Part shown: one piece after another, positions 1 through 6,074 of the stretch
How the letters are laid out: every line of letters begins with the position of its first letter
How positions within the stretch are numbered: position 1 is the first letter of the stretch
Source: JBBQNY01 sp038221545
GTDB taxonomy: Bacteria; Pseudomonadota; Gammaproteobacteria; Xanthomonadales; Ahniellaceae
Assembly: GCA_038221545.1 (NCBI GenBank)
Contig: JBBRIE010000061.1
Span: 1-14,489 of the forward strand
Reading direction: 5' to 3'
Length of the DNA: 14,489 nucleotides
Program-made: the position numbers and the translations under genes
Notes under the pieces: model-generated
Database searches by the model: none
Seen by the model: the letters and a program-made list of their open reading frames with translations, nothing else
What the model was told of the DNA's origin: nothing

Positions 1-401
1 AGGTGCAGCGTGCCGCGGCCGAGTCGATCCTGCAGGGCGCCGGTGCCACCACGTGGATCGAGCGCGAGGCATTGATGGACGCCGTCACCGCGGTGTCCGG
101 ATCGGGGCCGGCCTACTTCCTGCTGCTCATGGAGGCGCTGGAGCACGCCGCGCTGCGGCAGGGTCTGCCTTTGGCCACCGCGCGCGCGCTGGTGCTCGAG
201 ACCGCACTCGGCACTGCGCGCCTGGCCTCAACCGGAAGCGAATCTCCTGCGGAACTGCGCCGGCGCGTCACTTCGCCCGGCGGCACGACGGCGGCCGCGA
301 TCTCGGTGTTCGAGGCGGCAGGCTTCGACTCGCTGGTCGTCGATGCGGTGGCGGCCGCCGCCCACCGCGGTGTCGAGATGGCCGACGCCATGGCAGACTG
401 A
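1..401 (+). CDS. proC: Pyrroline-5-carboxylate reductase, C-terminal part (partial at window start)
   Basis: ProC catalyses the last step of proline synthesis, NAD(P)H-dependent reduction of pyrroline-5-carboxylate to proline, in the cytosol. Only the C-terminal part of about 133 codons is present; the Rossmann NAD(P)H-binding domain lies before the window. What remains is the all-helical dimerisation and active-site domain. It contains the family signature VSGSGPAYFLLLMEAL, followed by RVTSPGGTTAAAISVFE, both standard in ProC. The frame is open from the first base, so the GTG at base 3 is an internal codon and not the start. The stop is TGA at 399-401. yggT follows after 24 bases on the same strand, a common arrangement in Gammaproteobacteria, so the two are probably co-transcribed. 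Identification is firm. Confidence 0.96.
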   Translation, partial: VQRAAAESILQGAGATTWIEREALMDAVTAVSGSGPAYFLLLMEALEHAALRQGLPLATARALVLETALGTARLASTGSESPAELRRRVTSPGGTTAAAISVFEAAGFDSLVVDAVAAAAHRGVEMADAMAD

Positions 402-425
402 TCCCATCCTTCCCTCGATCCTGCC

Positions 426-998
426 ATGAATTACCTGAGCGACGCGGGCGCGCTGCTGGTCAATACGCTGTTCGGCATCACCCTCGGCGTGTTGCTGCTG
501 CGCATCGCGCTGCAGGCAATGCGCGCGAACTTCTACAACCCGATCTGCCAGGCGATCTACAAGATCACCAACCCGGTGCTGATGCCGCTGCAACGCATCG
601 TGCCGGTGCGGCGCGGCCTGCACTGGCCGGGGCTGGTACTCGCGTGGCTGCTGGCGCTGATGTGGATGTGGGCGCTGCACGCGCTGCGTGGCGTGGCCCC
701 GGGCCCGTTGGCGCTGATGCTGCTCGGGCTGGCAAAGTTGCTCGACTTCGCGCTGGTCATGGCGATGCTGCTGATCGTGCTACGGGCGTTGCTGAGCCTG
801 TTGGGGGGCGGCCACGACCACCCGATCCTGCCGGTCCTCGCGCTGTTGACCAATCCCATGCTGCGTCCGATCCAGCGCTTCATCCCCGCACTCGGCGGCT
901 TTGATTTCTCGCCGCTGTTCGCGATCCTGGCCCTCACGTTGCTGCGCATCCTCGTCGTGCGCCCCCTGTTCGACCTCGCGACCATCAGCGGCGTCTGA
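426..998 (+). CDS. yggT: YggT family integral membrane protein
   Basis: This 190-residue protein is very hydrophobic and has the two-repeat layout of the YggT family. Each half carries the family motif: NPVLMPLQRIVP at residues 49-60 and NPMLRPIQRFIP at residues 143-154. Hydrophobic stretches near residues 8-30, 68-88, 96-126 and 162-178 are probable membrane segments. The length is normal for the family. The molecular role is unsettled; family members have been linked to osmotic or ion stress and, in other lineages, to membrane organisation or division. The gene sits 24 bases after proC, its usual neighbour, and is probably in the same transcript. Its last 219 bases are overlapped on the other strand by the open frame of the BtuF-like gene. 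The family call is firm and the function is not known. Confidence 0.93.
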   Translation: MNYLSDAGALLVNTLFGITLGVLLLRIALQAMRANFYNPICQAIYKITNPVLMPLQRIVPVRRGLHWPGLVLAWLLALMWMWALHALRGVAPGPLALMLLGLAKLLDFALVMAMLLIVLRALLSLLGGGHDHPILPVLALLTNPMLRPIQRFIPALGGFDFSPLFAILALTLLRILVVRPLFDLATISGV

Positions 999-1841
999 GC
1001 GAAGCGTGCCTGGCGGAACGCCTGGCCAGGTCGCTTCGTTCACCGCCCCGCGGCGGGCATGCCAGCCGCGGATGATGGCGTGCAGCGCGGCTACGCCGTC
1101 GGTCAGGGCCGCCGGGCCGGGCTGCAGGATCAGCGATGCCGGCACCTCGTGCAGTTCGCGATCGCGCACCGCGGGCACCAGTTCCCAGCCTTCGCGCGCA
1201 GCGACTTTCCCCGGACGGAATTTCTTGCCGCACCAGCTGCCGATGATGATGTCGGGCGCGCGCCGAACGACTTCCAGCGGGTCCGCGAGGATGCGGTCGC
1301 GCGCCAGCGGCATCGCGGCACGTTCCGGAAAGATGTCATCGCCGCCGGCGATGCCCACCAGTTCCGACACCCAGCGGATGCCGCTGATCGGCGGCTCGTC
1401 CCATTCCTCGAAATAGACGCGCGGCCGGCTCGGGAAGCCCGCTGCCGATGCGGCGATCGCTTCAAGGTTGGAGCGCAGCGACGCGGCCAGCGCCTGCGCA
1501 CGCGGAACCGCCCATACCAGCGCGCCGAGCCGTTCAATGTACTCGAGGATGCCCTCGACGCTCCGATGGTTGCTGATCCACACCTCGACCCCGGCCTTGA
1601 TGAGGTCGCGTGCGATCTCCGCCTGGATGTCGGAGAACCCGATCGCGAGGTCCGGTGACAGCGCGAGTATGCGGTCGATCTTCGCACTGATGAACGCTGA
1701 GACTTTCGGCTTCTCGCGCCGCGCGCGCGGCGGCCGGACCGTGAAGCCGCTGATGCCGACGATGCGCGCGTCTTCGCCGAGCAGGTACAGCGTCTCGGTC
1801 GGCTCCTCGGTCAGGCAAACGATGCGCTGCGGACCCGCCAT
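780..1841 (-). CDS. BtuF-fold (helical backbone metal receptor) substrate-binding-like protein, no signal peptide, extended C-terminus
   Basis: Residues 1-264 resemble the Peripla_BP_2 / COG0614 proteins often annotated as cobalamin-binding. The start MAGPQRIVCLTEEPTETLYLLG is typical of a subgroup with no export signal. Other visible features are AFISAKIDRILALSPDLAIG near residue 50, YFEEWDEPPISG near 143, GSWCGKKFRPG at 201-211 and ILQPGPAALTDG at 238-249. Without a signal peptide it is probably cytoplasmic, and no permease or ATPase gene is nearby, so a transport role is doubtful and the ligand is unknown. The ATG overlaps the pdxH stop as TGATG, indicating translational coupling. The expected end is near residue 264, but the frame stays open to residue 353. 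That tail is rich in Q, R, E and D, and from residue 281 it is antisense to yggT. The core is well supported; the tail may not be functional protein. Confidence 0.8.
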   Translation of the reverse strand: MAGPQRIVCLTEEPTETLYLLGEDARIVGISGFTVRPPRARREKPKVSAFISAKIDRILALSPDLAIGFSDIQAEIARDLIKAGVEVWISNHRSVEGILEYIERLGALVWAVPRAQALAASLRSNLEAIAASAAGFPSRPRVYFEEWDEPPISGIRWVSELVGIAGGDDIFPERAAMPLARDRILADPLEVVRRAPDIIIGSWCGKKFRPGKVAAREGWELVPAVRDRELHEVPASLILQPGPAALTDGVAALHAIIRGWHARRGAVNEATWPGVPPGTLRSDAADGREVEQGAHDEDAQQREGQDREQRREIKAAECGDEALDRTQHGIGQQREDRQDRVVVAAPQQAQQRP

Positions 1842-2431
1842 CAGGGATAGAGCAGTCGGTGCCGCCAGCGACCGTCGTGCCACTCGTGGCAGTCGCGCTG
1901 GTGCAACCGGAAAGGCTCCGAGTACCAGAACTCCACGAGGTCGGGTTGCACACGGTAGCCCCGCCACACTGCGGGACGCGGCACGTCGCCGTGCTCGAAA
2001 CGACGCCTGGCTTCGGAGAACCGATCCTCGAACGTGCTGCGCGCATCGAGCGTCTGCGACTGGTCGGAGGCCCACGCGCCGAGCTGGCTTTCGCGCGGGC
2101 GGCTGGCGAAGTACGCGTCGGCGTCGGCGTCGGCGACGAACTCGACGACGCCCTCGATGCGCACCTGCGTGGGCGTGGCGAGGTGCCTCCAGAAAAAGTT
2201 GAGCGCCGCGCGCGATACCGCGGCGAGCTGTTCGCCCTTGCGGCTGGTCGCATGCGTGTAGAACACGAAGCCGCGCGCGTCGTGGCCCTTGAGCAGCACC
2301 TGGCGCGCGGAGACCCGGCCGTCGGCGCCAACGGTCGCCAGCGTCATCGCGGTCGGTTCCGGATCCGCGCTCGCGCGCGCCGCCGCCAGGAGCGCATCGA
2401 AAGTTGCGAGGATATTCGCGTCGAGCATCAT
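1841..2431 (-). CDS. pdxH: Pyridoxine/pyridoxamine 5'-phosphate oxidase
   Basis: PdxH is an FMN enzyme that oxidises pyridoxine or pyridoxamine 5'-phosphate to pyridoxal 5'-phosphate with oxygen, in the cytosol. The 196-residue product has the FMN/PLP-binding segment SARQVLLKGHDARGFVFYTH at 41-60, the signature RPRESQLGAWASDQSQ at 111-126, PRPAVWRGYRVQPDLVEFWY at 151-170, the RLH pair at 175-177 corresponding to the PLP-contacting Arg and His, and a C-terminus close to the usual Trp/Arg-Leu-x-Pro ending. The N-terminus is about 20 residues shorter than in E. coli, a common variation. Two ATG codons stand in tandem (2431 and 2428). A TAGCAT hexamer lies 7 bases before the first and no clear Shine-Dalgarno sequence is seen. 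The stop overlaps the start of the BtuF-like gene by one base. Confidence 0.95.
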   Translation of the reverse strand: MMLDANILATFDALLAAARASADPEPTAMTLATVGADGRVSARQVLLKGHDARGFVFYTHATSRKGEQLAAVSRAALNFFWRHLATPTQVRIEGVVEFVADADADAYFASRPRESQLGAWASDQSQTLDARSTFEDRFSEARRRFEHGDVPRPAVWRGYRVQPDLVEFWYSEPFRLHQRDCHEWHDGRWRHRLLYP

Positions 2432-2471
2432 CGGGGCAATGCTACCGCTGCCGCCCTGTTCCCGGCCACGG

Positions 2472-2489
2472 CCCGATCCCGATCCCGAT
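2472..2489. repeat. Three tandem CCCGAT units
   Basis: Three perfect copies of the hexamer CCCGAT lie in the 57-base gap between the response-regulator stop and the pdxH start, and the last copy touches the stop codon. It is too short to assign a role and could be a slippage-prone microsatellite. Confidence 0.5.
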
Positions 2490-3301
2490 CAGCCGCGCTC
2501 GAGCCGGTAGCCGTGCTGGTAGACGGAGTTGAGCTGCCAGCCGTGGGCGCCGGTCAGCTTGAGCTTGCGCCGGACGCGACTGACATGTGTATCGACCGTG
2601 CGCGTGGGATCGTTCTCGCCGATGTTCCAGACGTCCTGCAGCAACGCGCTGCGACTCACTACGCGCCCGATGCGACGGAAGAGGTACAGGGCGAGCGCCA
2701 TCTCGCGCGTGGTGAGCCGCACGGGCTCGCCATTCAGTGTGATCCGGCGCGCGCGCGGATCAATGCGGTAGGGCTCGGTGTCGGTAATGGGCTCGTCGCT
2801 GAGGGCCGGCGCGAGGCGGCGGAGGTGCGCGGAGATGCGCGCCGCGAGTTCACCCGCGCGCGGTGGCTTGACGACGTAGTCGTCGGCGCCGGCGGCAAGC
2901 CCGGCGACGATGTCGCCGTCGCCGTCCATGCGCGAGAGCATGATCACCGGCAGGTGCGAGTATTCGGATTCACCGAGCCACCTGACGAGCTCGAGTCCCG
3001 ATTCGTCCGGAAGCACCCAGTCGACCACCAGCGCGTCGAAATCACCCGCCGGCAGGCGCTGGCGGAAGGCCGCCGCGGAGCCGAAGATCTCCGTCCGGAA
3101 ACCTGCGCTCGTCAGCATGTACGCGAACAGTCGCGCCTGGTCGGGATCGTCTTCGATCAACGCGACCAGGTTTCCGGAACCCCTTGATTCCACTTCGGGC
3201 GACAGGATCGAGGAGGAGCCGGGAAGACTGCCGGACGCGCGATGTTGGGCGGTCAGCGGTCGAGAGGTCATGCAGGAGTTCTCCGGGGCCATCGGCATCA
3301 T
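2489..3301 (-). CDS. OmpR/PhoB-family two-component response regulator with N-terminal extension
   Basis: The 270-residue protein has a receiver domain followed by a winged-helix DNA-binding domain. Receiver features, numbered from the first ATG, are the acidic cluster E50-D51-D52, the phospho-acceptor D94 in LVVDWVLPDESGLEL, S123 and K145 in VVKPP. The DNA-binding domain covers about 172-268; RTVDTHVSRVRRKL at 234-247 marks the recognition helix and YQHGYRLE the terminal hairpin. About 44 Ser/Pro/Gly-rich residues precede the receiver, which is longer than usual. A second ATG at 3271 (residue 11) has GGAG nine bases upstream and is a good alternative start. No histidine kinase is adjacent, so the partner is unknown. 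The gene lies 87 bases after xrtH and 57 before pdxH on the same strand. Regulation of xrtH is a positional guess. Confidence 0.9.
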   Translation of the reverse strand: MMPMAPENSCMTSRPLTAQHRASGSLPGSSSILSPEVESRGSGNLVALIEDDPDQARLFAYMLTSAGFRTEIFGSAAAFRQRLPAGDFDALVVDWVLPDESGLELVRWLGESEYSHLPVIMLSRMDGDGDIVAGLAAGADDYVVKPPRAGELAARISAHLRRLAPALSDEPITDTEPYRIDPRARRITLNGEPVRLTTREMALALYLFRRIGRVVSRSALLQDVWNIGENDPTRTVDTHVSRVRRKLKLTGAHGWQLNSVYQHGYRLERG

Positions 3302-3313
3302 TAACGCCCCCGA

Positions 3314-3326
3314 GGGTGTCGCACCC
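3314..3326. promoter_or_regulatory. Small inverted repeat upstream of the response regulator
   Basis: GGGTG-TCG-CACCC is a perfect 5-base inverted repeat with a 3-base centre, lying 13 bases before the first ATG of the response regulator. It could be an operator or a weak leader hairpin. It is short enough to arise by chance in GC-rich DNA. Confidence 0.25.
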
Positions 3327-3388
3327 GCACGCCGCTGGCAATGCGGGAAAGTTCCTGCAGTCAGGCTGCGTAAGGTTTGGCGCTGCTG

Positions 3389-3934
3389 CTACGCGACGGC
3401 CTGCCGCGCCGGCGCGATCGGCGCCGCACCGCCTGTCCGGCCGGGAGGCGGACGCGAGTCGCGTGCGATCCAGCGCAGCCAGATCAGCCACACGACGAGT
3501 GCGTCGATGATGATCAGCGCCTGCCAGAGATAGAGATGGAACCACTCGAACCAGGTGTGGCTGTACTGGCCGATGTAGAACAGGCTGATGATGCGCACGA
3601 GATTCAGTGCCTGGATGGCGACGAATCCGAGGGCGAAACCGATGAGCTTCTGGCGCAGCGTGGACGGAAACGCGAACAGCGCGGCGAACAGGATGATCAA
3701 GGCCTCGACGCCGTTGCAGCCGCGTTCGATCGACACGGCAAAGCCATTGCGGGTGCTCTGGATCACCTTGCCGAAGCTGACCGCGTCGTTGTCGAAGATC
3801 GACACGAGCCAGACGCAGACGCGTGCGATGCCGGCCGTGAACGGGTCGATGACCCAGCGCTCCACCGGCTGCAGCACTTCCAGCGTGAACAGGCCGCCGA
3901 GCAGCACGAGGAACACAACGATGAAACGGGTCAT
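3389..3934 (-). CDS. xrtH: Exosortase, probable XrtH (IPTLxxWG-CTERM-specific) type
   Basis: Exosortases are multi-pass inner-membrane cysteine proteases that cut short C-terminal sorting tags from exported proteins. This 181-residue protein is hydrophobic throughout and has the catalytic triad in order: C73 in ERGCNGVEAL, R114 in ALNLVRIISLFYIGQ, and H133 in WFEWFHLYLWQALII. The small size, the NGVEAL...ALNLVRIISLFYIGQ core and FHLYLWQA fit the XrtH group, whose known targets end in an IPTLxxWG-type tag. No such tag is seen in any protein of this window, so the substrates must be elsewhere. The C-terminal 25 residues are a Pro/Ala/Arg-rich tail. The ATG at 3934 was chosen because hydrophobic family-like sequence begins there. 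It overlaps the stop of a 38-codon ORF that is a decayed tandem copy of this gene's own beginning. Confidence 0.88.
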   Translation of the reverse strand: MTRFIVVFLVLLGGLFTLEVLQPVERWVIDPFTAGIARVCVWLVSIFDNDAVSFGKVIQSTRNGFAVSIERGCNGVEALIILFAALFAFPSTLRQKLIGFALGFVAIQALNLVRIISLFYIGQYSHTWFEWFHLYLWQALIIIDALVVWLIWLRWIARDSRPPPGRTGGAAPIAPARQAVA

Positions 3935-4055
3935 GCGCGGGCACCCACGGTGAAGGGGTCGACGACCCGTCGATTTAACGGTTGCGGTACTTCCTGCGTG
4001 AACGGGCCGCCATGTGGCACGGGGAACACAACGATGAAACCGGTCATGCGCGGGC
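3830..4055. repeat. 113-bp tandem duplication covering the start of xrtH
   Basis: Two abutting units, 4055-3943 and 3942-3830 on the minus strand, have a period of exactly 113 bases. Each begins with GCCCGCGCATGACC, eight bases before an ATG, and runs through 35 codons of the xrtH beginning. By hand count 82 of the 105 bases after the ATG match, with no gap. The inner unit is the real xrtH start; the outer has diverged. Because 113 is not a multiple of three, the outer reading frame runs into the inner start codon in another frame and ends there at TGA. The outer unit occupies most of the space between xrtH and aroK. Confidence 0.93.
3931..4047 (-). pseudogene. 38-codon ORF: diverged duplicate of the XrtH N-terminus, overlapping the xrtH start
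   Basis: This ORF runs from ATG at 4047 to TGA at 3933-3931, and its stop overlaps the xrtH start as ATGA. Its product begins MTGFIVVFPVPHGG, against MTRFIVVFLVLLGG for XrtH, and the two stay aligned for 35 residues, 23 of them identical by hand count. Five leucines of XrtH are replaced by Pro or Gln and another by His, so the membrane-segment character is lost and no catalytic residue is included. It is most simply a decaying relic of the tandem duplication. However, the frame has remained open, and the overlap is the kind that couples translation of two genes, so it may now serve as a leader ORF controlling xrtH. Nothing shows that the peptide itself has a function. Confidence 0.7.
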
Positions 4056-4083
4056 GGTCGGGAAGTAGGCTTCGAGAGGCGCG

Positions 4084-4644
4084 ATGTTAGCATCCCGGGC
4101 GATGTCTTCCGCCGGCAACCTCGTATTCATCGGCCCGATGGGGGCTGGCAAGTCGACCCTTGCATCCGCCGTCGGCGGACTGCTGTCGTTGCCGGTGCGC
4201 GATCTCGATCGGGAGATCGAGGCCGCCACCGGCGACACCATCGCGGATCTTTTCCAGCGTTTCGGCGAGGCGCATTTCCGTGCACAGGAGAACGCGATGC
4301 TCGACTCGCTGCTCGCCGACGACGGCCTCGTCATCGCCTGCGGCGGCGGCGTGGTGCTCGCGGCGCGCAATCGCGCACTCCTCGCCACGCGCGCATTCGT
4401 GGTCTGGCTCGACGCACCCGTGGCCCTCCTCGAGCAACGCCTGCACGGCGACGAAGGCCGCCCGCTGCTGCGCGCGCAGCACCTCGGGACGCGGCTGGCC
4501 GAACTCGCATCGCAACGCGACCCGCTGTACGCAGAGGCCGCGGATCTCAAGTTCCCGGTCGGCGACGCGCCGGTCGCCGAGCAGGCAGCGGCGCTGGTGG
4601 GCCTGCTGCCGGCGCCCTGGAATCAGGCGATGCAGGTTGACTGA
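4084..4644 (+). CDS. aroK: Shikimate kinase
   Basis: AroK phosphorylates shikimate at the 3-hydroxyl with ATP, the fifth step of the chorismate pathway. The 186-residue protein has the P-loop GPMGAGKST at 17-25, the substrate-binding DLD at 40-42, FRAQE with R66, the GGG turn at 87-89 and the lid EGRPLL at 125-130 with R126. Length is normal. Two starts are possible. ATG 4084 has GAGAGG four bases upstream, a short spacing. ATG 4102 gives MSSAGNLVFIGPMG, closer to typical AroK N-termini, and lies 8 bases after a TAGCAT hexamer. The gene is divergent from xrtH, so any promoter probably lies in the duplicated segment or just after it. aroB follows with an overlap, and the pil genes that flank aroK-aroB in many Gammaproteobacteria are absent. 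Confidence 0.95.
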   Translation: MLASRAMSSAGNLVFIGPMGAGKSTLASAVGGLLSLPVRDLDREIEAATGDTIADLFQRFGEAHFRAQENAMLDSLLADDGLVIACGGGVVLAARNRALLATRAFVVWLDAPVALLEQRLHGDEGRPLLRAQHLGTRLAELASQRDPLYAEAADLKFPVGDAPVAEQAAALVGLLPAPWNQAMQVD

Positions 4645-5731
4645 CGCACGCGCGAGCGCGAAGCGGGTCGAAGTGGCACTGGGAGAACGCAGTTATCCAG
4701 TGATGGTCGACCATGGGTTGCTGCGCCGCGCGGGTGAGTGGCAATCGCTCGTGTCCGCCGGTGGACGCGTACTCGTGGTGACCAACGAGATCGTCGCGAA
4801 CTGGTACCTCGCGCCCCTGCTCGCGGGCCTGCGCGAATCCGCGACGGTGCTGGTGCTCCCGGACGGTGAATCGCAGAAGTCGATGGCGAACGTGGAACGG
4901 GTGTTCGCGGCGCTGGCCGAAGCCCGCGTGACGCGCGACGGAACGGTCGTCGCGCTCGGCGGCGGCGTGATCGGCGATCTCGCTGGGTTCGCCGCGGCCT
5001 GCTGGATGCGCGGCATCCGGTTCGTGCAGGTCCCGACGACCCTGCTCGCCATGGTCGACAGCGCCGTCGGCGGCAAGACCGGTGTCAACCTGCCGCAAGG
5101 CAAGAACCTGGTCGGCGCGTTCCACCAGCCCGCACTGGTGCTTGCGGACCTCGCGACGCTCGACACCCTGCCCGATCGGGAACTGCGGGCTGGCTGCGCC
5201 GAGATCATCAAGTACGGCGCGATCGGCGACGCCGGATTCTTTGCGTGGCTCGAGGCCAACGCCGCCCGCTTGCTCGAACGCGACGCCGCCGCACTGGCGC
5301 ACGCCGTGGCGACCAGCGTCGCGCAGAAGGCGCGTGTGGTGGCGAGCGACGAGCGCGAGTCGGGCGTGCGCGCGCTGCTCAACTTCGGGCACACCTTCGG
5401 CCACGCGCTCGAACAGGTCGCGGGATTCGGCACGCTGCTGCACGGCGAGGCCGTCGCGGTCGGCATGCTCCAGGCCGCACGGATGTCCGCGGCGCTGGGA
5501 CTTGCGGACGCCGCCGACGCGGAGCGTCTTGCCACACTCCTGCAACGTTTCGGATTGCCCGTGGCACCGCCGCCAGGCATCGATCCCGAGTCCGTGCTCG
5601 CGGCGATGACACTCGACAAGAAGGCGTCCCGGGGTGCGCTCCGCTTCGTGCTCTGGCAGGGAATCGGCCGGGCGATGCAGGTCGACGACGCGCCGCGGGA
5701 CGCGGTCATGGCGGTCCTCCGCACGCACTGA
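4637..5731 (+). CDS. aroB: 3-dehydroquinate synthase
   Basis: AroB converts DAHP to 3-dehydroquinate, the second step of the shikimate pathway, using NAD and a divalent metal. From a TTG start at 4637 the product has 364 residues, near the family norm. It shows the NAD-binding VVALGGGVIGDLAGF at 104-118, VPTTLLAMVDSAVGGKTGVN at 132-151, and metal ligands E189 (CAEIIKYGAI), H252 (NFGHTFGHALE) and H269 (LLHGEAVAVGM), the spacing expected of the family. No ATG is available before the conserved VALGERSYPV. The TTG overlaps the aroK stop by eight bases; the GTG at 4673 is an alternative but would trim the first strand. The overlap implies that aroK and aroB are co-transcribed and translationally coupled. 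Confidence 0.95.
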   Translation: MTDARASAKRVEVALGERSYPVMVDHGLLRRAGEWQSLVSAGGRVLVVTNEIVANWYLAPLLAGLRESATVLVLPDGESQKSMANVERVFAALAEARVTRDGTVVALGGGVIGDLAGFAAACWMRGIRFVQVPTTLLAMVDSAVGGKTGVNLPQGKNLVGAFHQPALVLADLATLDTLPDRELRAGCAEIIKYGAIGDAGFFAWLEANAARLLERDAAALAHAVATSVAQKARVVASDERESGVRALLNFGHTFGHALEQVAGFGTLLHGEAVAVGMLQAARMSAALGLADAADAERLATLLQRFGLPVAPPPGIDPESVLAAMTLDKKASRGALRFVLWQGIGRAMQVDDAPRDAVMAVLRTH

Positions 5732-5755
5732 CCGGGCACGGCCGTCGGCTACAAT
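5728..5755 (+). promoter_or_regulatory. Candidate sigma-70 promoter for the WGR gene (possibly leaderless)
   Basis: CTGACC (5728-5733, four of six matches to TTGACA) and TACAAT (5750-5755, five of six matches to TATAAT) are separated by 16 bases. The -35 element overlaps the aroB stop codon. A transcript starting seven bases after the -10 would begin at the A of the ATG at 5762, giving a leaderless mRNA. No Shine-Dalgarno sequence is visible between them. Confidence 0.55.
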
Positions 5756-5761
5756 TCGCCG

Positions 5762-6025
5762 ATGCGAATTTTCATGCAGCGCCCTCCCGCGGGCGCCGAA
5801 CCGCCACGCTTCTTCCAGTTGACGCTGCAGCAGGATCTGTTCGGCGGCTGGACGCTGCTGCGGGAGTGGGGGCAGATGGGCATGCGCACGTCGACCAAAC
5901 GTTCGCTGTACGTCGACCAGGAACAGGCAGAGGCCGCGCTCGAATCCATTCGATCGCAGCAGAGCGAGCGCGGCTTCCACGTGATGTTCACGCGCGGCGC
6001 GGATGCACCCGAAGGTTATCGTTGA
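5762..6025 (+). CDS. Small WGR-domain protein
   Basis: This 87-residue protein is essentially one WGR domain, a small fold named after its Trp-Gly-Arg motif. In eukaryotic PARPs it binds nucleic acid ends; in bacteria it occurs alone or fused to various partners, with no settled role. Here the motif is REWGQMGMRTSTKRS at 34-48, so the Arg of WGR is replaced by Gln, followed by a helix near 53-66 and SERGFHVMF at 68-76, matching the usual KGY/F ending. It lies 30 bases after aroB and 49 before hemE, between unrelated biosynthesis genes. It has no signal peptide or membrane segment. A promoter-like TACAAT sits six bases before the ATG. The domain call is good; the function is unknown. Confidence 0.83.
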   Translation: MRIFMQRPPAGAEPPRFFQLTLQQDLFGGWTLLREWGQMGMRTSTKRSLYVDQEQAEAALESIRSQQSERGFHVMFTRGADAPEGYR

Positions 6026-6074
6026 ACCCGCGATCGCGGCCCCTACTTGCATGCGGCGCTGACCGCGGAGCGGA

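Noticed and set aside
1859..3187. Long plus-strand open frame of 442 codons
   Set aside because: It is antisense to pdxH and the response regulator, both firmly recognised, and its translation is Arg/Ala/Val-rich with no family resemblance; a GC-rich shadow frame.
3935..4093. In-frame 53-codon extension of xrtH
   Set aside because: The extension reads the duplicated segment in a shifted frame and looks nothing like the exosortase N-terminus, while the ATG at 3934 begins family-like sequence.
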